Positions 4,599 through 7,231 of a stretch of DNA of 7,231 nucleotides are shown here, in pieces. The position numbers and the translations under genes were made by a program. The first letter of the stretch is position 1. The number at the start of each line of letters is the position of its first letter. The DNA comes from Rubrobacter sp. GTDB taxonomy: Bacteria > Actinomycetota > Rubrobacteria > Rubrobacterales > Rubrobacteraceae. Location of the stretch: positions 1 to 7,231 of the forward strand of contig JADDPU010000036.1 in assembly GCA_016781725.1 (NCBI GenBank), read 5' to 3'. Under the pieces are notes generated by a model. It did no database searches. It was not told the DNA's origin and saw nothing but the letters and a program-made list of their open reading frames with translations.

Positions 4599-6077
4599 AT
4601 GTCTACCCTACCAAACATACTAGTCATAGTCTCGGACACGTTCCGTAGGGACCACCTGGGGGCCTACGGCAACCCCGCGATCCAGACGCCGCACCTGGAT
4701 AGCCTGGCACGCTCCTCGGTCGTGTTCGATAACCACCTGATCTCCTCTTTCCCCACCATGCCCGCCCGGGCCGACATCCTGACCGGGACCTTCTCTTACA
4801 CGCACATGGGCTGGGAGCCGTTGCCGGAGCGCCTGCCAACCCTTCCGGGGCTGCTCTCCGAGGCGGGCTACCTGACGATGGGGGTCGTGGACACCCCCTT
4901 CTTCATCCGCAACGGCTTCGGCTACGACCGGGGCTTCGACGACTTCGTTTGGGTTCGGGGCCAGGGCGACGATACGAGGCCGCACGAGCGCGCCGACGCC
5001 CGCTCGGTGTGGCGCATGGAGGAGGACCGGCTGGTGGCGCGCACTATGAGCGAGGCCGAGCGGTGGCTCGAGCGCCACTACGGGGAGCCCTTCTTCCTGT
5101 ACGTGGACACCTGGGACCCGCACGAGCCTTGGGACGCGCCTGACTACTACGCCTCGCGCTACATGCCCGGGTACGACGGGCGAACGGTCTACCCCAGCTA
5201 CGGCAGGTGGAGGGAGGCCGGACTCGCCAAAGGGGACCTCGAGCTCGCCTACGCCACCTACTGCGGAGAGGTGACGATGGTGGACTTCTGGATCGGGCGA
5301 CTGCTCGCCAAGCTCGACGCTTTGGGCCTCACGGAGAACACGTGGGTCTTCTTCCTCTCGGACCACGGCTTCTACTTCGGCGAGCACGGCTACTTCGGCA
5401 AGGCCGAGTGGGTGCACGACCCGGGGGCCGCCGTGGCCGAGGGCTCCGTGGTGCCCGAATGGCTCCCCGAGTCCTGGCTACTGACCGTGGGTTGGTCCCC
5501 GCTCTACAAGGAGCTTACGAACGTGCCCCTTATGGTGCGTGGTCCTGGCCTTGTGCCGGGACGCAGGCAGGCGATGACCACAGCCCCCGACCTCGCGCCC
5601 ACGATCCTCGAGTTTGCGGGGGTAGACGCTCCGCCCTCCGTGCGGGGCGATTCGTTCGGCGGCGTGCTGGCGGGGACGTGGGACGAGCACCGGCAGTTCG
5701 TCGTAAGCTCCTGGCCGCTGTACTTCGCGCAGGGCGAGATGACGCTGGCCGTGGACTCCAAGCCCCGGCGTATCTCGAGCTACATGCCGCTCACCGTCAC
5801 CACGCAGCAATACACCCTCATCCTGGGCGGGCCGGCGGAGACGCCGGAGCTCTACGACCTCGAGGGCGACCCGCGGGAGCAGACGAACATCCTATGGTCC
5901 AACATCGGCGAAGGCCGAGAGCTGTGCGAGAGCGCGCTCGCGTTCCTGGAGCAGCAAGGAACGCCGGACGAGTTCCTGACGCCGAGGCGGGGGGCCATCG
6001 AGAAGTGGTTCGGCCCCGAGCATGGAAAAAACGGCTCCGCAGATCATGACGAGCAGAGGGTAAGGCAAGAAGCGTGA
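4599..6077 (+). CDS. Sulfatase-fold hydrolase of the alkaline phosphatase superfamily, Thr at the nucleophile position
   Basis: The 492-aa product has the sulfatase fold. It begins with PNILVIVSDT (5-14, metal ligand D13), RRDHLGAYGN and TPHLDSLA. Next come the active-site loop FPTMPARADILTG (51-63), WDPHEPWD (172-179), FLSDHGFYFGEHG (252-264, D255 and H256), K268, LYKELTNVPLMVRGPG (302-317), and the C-terminal ELYDLEGDPREQTN (417-430), which is typical of sulfatases. In true sulfatases the loop is C/S-x-P-x-R, and the Cys or Ser is converted to formylglycine. Here it is T53-M-P-A-R57. Thr cannot become formylglycine, so the enzyme either uses Thr directly, as phosphodiesterase/pyrophosphatase relatives do, or has another role. 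The usual second Asp of the N-terminal metal pair is Ser12. About 30 extra residues (269-299) lie between K268 and LYKE. No signal peptide or membrane segment is seen, so it is probably cytoplasmic. Databases would likely call it sulfatase; the substrate is unknown. Confidence 0.9.
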   Translation: MSTLPNILVIVSDTFRRDHLGAYGNPAIQTPHLDSLARSSVVFDNHLISSFPTMPARADILTGTFSYTHMGWEPLPERLPTLPGLLSEAGYLTMGVVDTPFFIRNGFGYDRGFDDFVWVRGQGDDTRPHERADARSVWRMEEDRLVARTMSEAERWLERHYGEPFFLYVDTWDPHEPWDAPDYYASRYMPGYDGRTVYPSYGRWREAGLAKGDLELAYATYCGEVTMVDFWIGRLLAKLDALGLTENTWVFFLSDHGFYFGEHGYFGKAEWVHDPGAAVAEGSVVPEWLPESWLLTVGWSPLYKELTNVPLMVRGPGLVPGRRQAMTTAPDLAPTILEFAGVDAPPSVRGDSFGGVLAGTWDEHRQFVVSSWPLYFAQGEMTLAVDSKPRRISSYMPLTVTTQQYTLILGGPAETPELYDLEGDPREQTNILWSNIGEGRELCESALAFLEQQGTPDEFLTPRRGAIEKWFGPEHGKNGSADHDEQRVRQEA

Positions 6078-6080
6078 GCG

Positions 6081-6087
6081 AGGAGGT
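6081..6087 (+). promoter_or_regulatory. Ribosome binding site of the alcohol dehydrogenase
   Basis: AGGAGGT begins three bases after the hydrolase stop codon and ends three bases before ATG 6091. The spacing is short but the match is strong. It supports ATG 6091 as the start and efficient translation from one shared message. Confidence 0.75.
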
Positions 6088-6090
6088 CAA

Positions 6091-7231
6091 ATGAGCGTCC
6101 AGGTCGAAACCGTCCGCAGCGTCGAGGTGCCTACCCGCATGGTGCACGGGCCGGGAGCGATCTCCCGGCTGGGCGACCTCCTCGAGGAGATGGGAGTAAA
6201 GAGGCCGTTTCTAGTAACCGACAAGGGCGTGGTCTCGGTTGGGCTCGCCGACGAAGCGCTCGAGCACCTCGAGGGTGCCGTCGTCTTCGACGAAGTCCGA
6301 CCAAACCCGGACATCGAGCTCGTCGGGCGCGCGAGCGCCGCATACCGCGAAGCCGGCTGCGACGGCCTCGTGGCTCTGGGCGGCGGCAGCTCGATGGACA
6401 CCGCCAAGGGGGCCGGCGTCGAGCTCGTCCACGGCGGGTCCATCGCCGACTACGAGTACGGCAAGACGCCGATCACGAAGCGCATCCCGCCGCTCGTCGC
6501 CGTGCCGACGACGGCCGGGACCGGCAGCGAGGTCACGCTCTGGGCCGTCATCACCGACCACGAGCGCCAGATCAAGTTCAACGCCGGCGGCACGGCGCTT
6601 ATCGGCGCGCACGTCGCGATCATCGACCCTGCCATGATGGTAGGCCTTCCGCCCGCCATCACTGCGGCCACGGGTATGGACGCGCTCTCGCACGGGATAG
6701 AGTGCTACACGTGCGACTACCACCAGCCCTTCACCGACTCGTTCGCGCTGGCGGCCATAGAGTACGTAGGGCGGTGGCTGCGCGTCGCCTACGAGGACGG
6801 CGGCAACCTCGAGGCCCGCACGTTCATGGCGCACGGGGCTACCTTCGGAGGGATGGCCTACGGGACGGAGAGCGCGGGGGCCGCCCACGCCATGAGCCAG
6901 TCGGCCGGCGGCGTGCACGAGTGCCCGCACGGCGCCTTGACCGCCCGCGTTCTCGGCCCGGTCTGCGAATACAACGCCCCCGCCGCGCCCGAGCGCTACG
7001 CCCGCATCGCGCAGGCGCTCGGCGTCAACGTTCACGGTCTTTCGCCCCTCGAGGCGGCCGAGGCCGGGATCGAGGAGCTCTACCGCCTGACCGAGGACGT
7101 CGGCATCCCGACGATGGAGGAGCTCGGCTTCTCCGAGGACGAGATCCCGACGCTGGCCCGGATCGCCTACGAGGACCCGCAGACGATCGGGAACCCGCGC
7201 GAGGTCGGGATCTCCGACTACGAGGAGATCT
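6091..7231 (+). CDS. Iron-containing (group III) alcohol dehydrogenase, 3' end cut by window
   Basis: The first 380 residues are visible, close to the family's usual 380-400. These cytoplasmic enzymes oxidise an alcohol to an aldehyde or ketone, or the reverse, with NAD(P) and a divalent metal, usually Fe2+. The N-terminal Rossmann-like half carries GGGSSMDTAK (97-106) and PTTAGTGSE (139-147), the family's dinucleotide-binding signatures. The C-terminal helical half carries GMDALSHGIE (195-204). All four metal ligands known from E. coli FucO have counterparts: D197, H201, H266 and H280, the last in CPHG. The additional conserved His of the AHPLG motif, four residues after the third ligand, is Gln270 here (HAMSQSAGG). 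Only 13 bases separate it from the hydrolase stop, so the two are almost certainly one operon. Its substrate may be the alcohol released by the hydrolase. Motifs do not allow a narrower assignment such as methanol, lactaldehyde or phosphono-alcohol dehydrogenase. Confidence 0.93.
   Translation, partial: MSVQVETVRSVEVPTRMVHGPGAISRLGDLLEEMGVKRPFLVTDKGVVSVGLADEALEHLEGAVVFDEVRPNPDIELVGRASAAYREAGCDGLVALGGGSSMDTAKGAGVELVHGGSIADYEYGKTPITKRIPPLVAVPTTAGTGSEVTLWAVITDHERQIKFNAGGTALIGAHVAIIDPAMMVGLPPAITAATGMDALSHGIECYTCDYHQPFTDSFALAAIEYVGRWLRVAYEDGGNLEARTFMAHGATFGGMAYGTESAGAAHAMSQSAGGVHECPHGALTARVLGPVCEYNAPAAPERYARIAQALGVNVHGLSPLEAAEAGIEELYRLTEDVGIPTMEELGFSEDEIPTLARIAYEDPQTIGNPREVGISDYEEI

Noticed and set aside
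3917..4648. A 243-codon plus-strand open frame in the intergenic region
   Set aside because: No ribosome site, no motif, overlaps the start of the hydrolase in a different frame, and composition is unlike the real proteins here.
4620..5417. A 265-codon minus-strand open frame opposite the hydrolase
   Set aside because: Shadow of the hydrolase coding frame, rich in Val, Arg, Gly and His, with no ribosome site or motif.
6211..7035. A 274-codon minus-strand open frame opposite the alcohol dehydrogenase
   Set aside because: The opposite strand carries clear dehydrogenase motifs with all metal ligands; the antisense translation is typical GC-rich shadow sequence.

Overview
The window is GC-rich bacterial chromosome. 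Gene content (trigger factor next to clpP, a LytR-CpsA-Psr wall-polymer ligase, decayed remains of what looks like an actinobacterial sensor-protein membrane domain) suggests a high-GC Gram-positive, most likely a deep-branching actinobacterium such as Rubrobacter or a relative. That placement is inference from gene style, not a database match.

The left part (1-3375) is read entirely from the minus strand. In transcription order it holds an LCP-family membrane protein with a possibly leaderless promoter, then a tRNA-Leu(UAG) behind a perfect extended -10 box, then tig (trigger factor), then clpP. The clpP start overlaps the tig stop (ATGA), and clpP runs off the left edge only a few codons short of its end. 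tRNA, tig and clpP look like one protein-quality-control transcription unit: the ribosome-bound chaperone and the proteolytic core of the Clp protease.

The middle (3376-4598) is about 1.2 kb without an intact gene, between the leftward LCP gene and a rightward operon. It contains a frameshifted remnant (about 3522-3752, minus strand) of a multi-pass membrane domain, a pair of direct repeats (TTGTAT-GCGCAAC) with a third partial copy further on, an AT-rich patch with a TATAAT box, and a compact dyad (4444-4456) that could be an operator.

The right part (4599-7231) is a tight plus-strand operon of two metabolic genes. The first encodes a 492-aa sulfatase-fold hydrolase of the alkaline phosphatase superfamily. 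At the position where true sulfatases carry the Cys or Ser that becomes formylglycine, it has Thr. The second, 13 bases downstream, is an iron-dependent (group III) alcohol dehydrogenase cut by the right edge. Together they suggest cleavage of an alcohol's phosphate, phosphonate or sulfate ester followed by oxidation of the freed alcohol; the substrate cannot be told from the sequence. I see no CRISPR array, intact insertion sequence or new defence system. The most interesting items are the Thr-nucleophile hydrolase/dehydrogenase pair and the regulatory-looking intergenic region.
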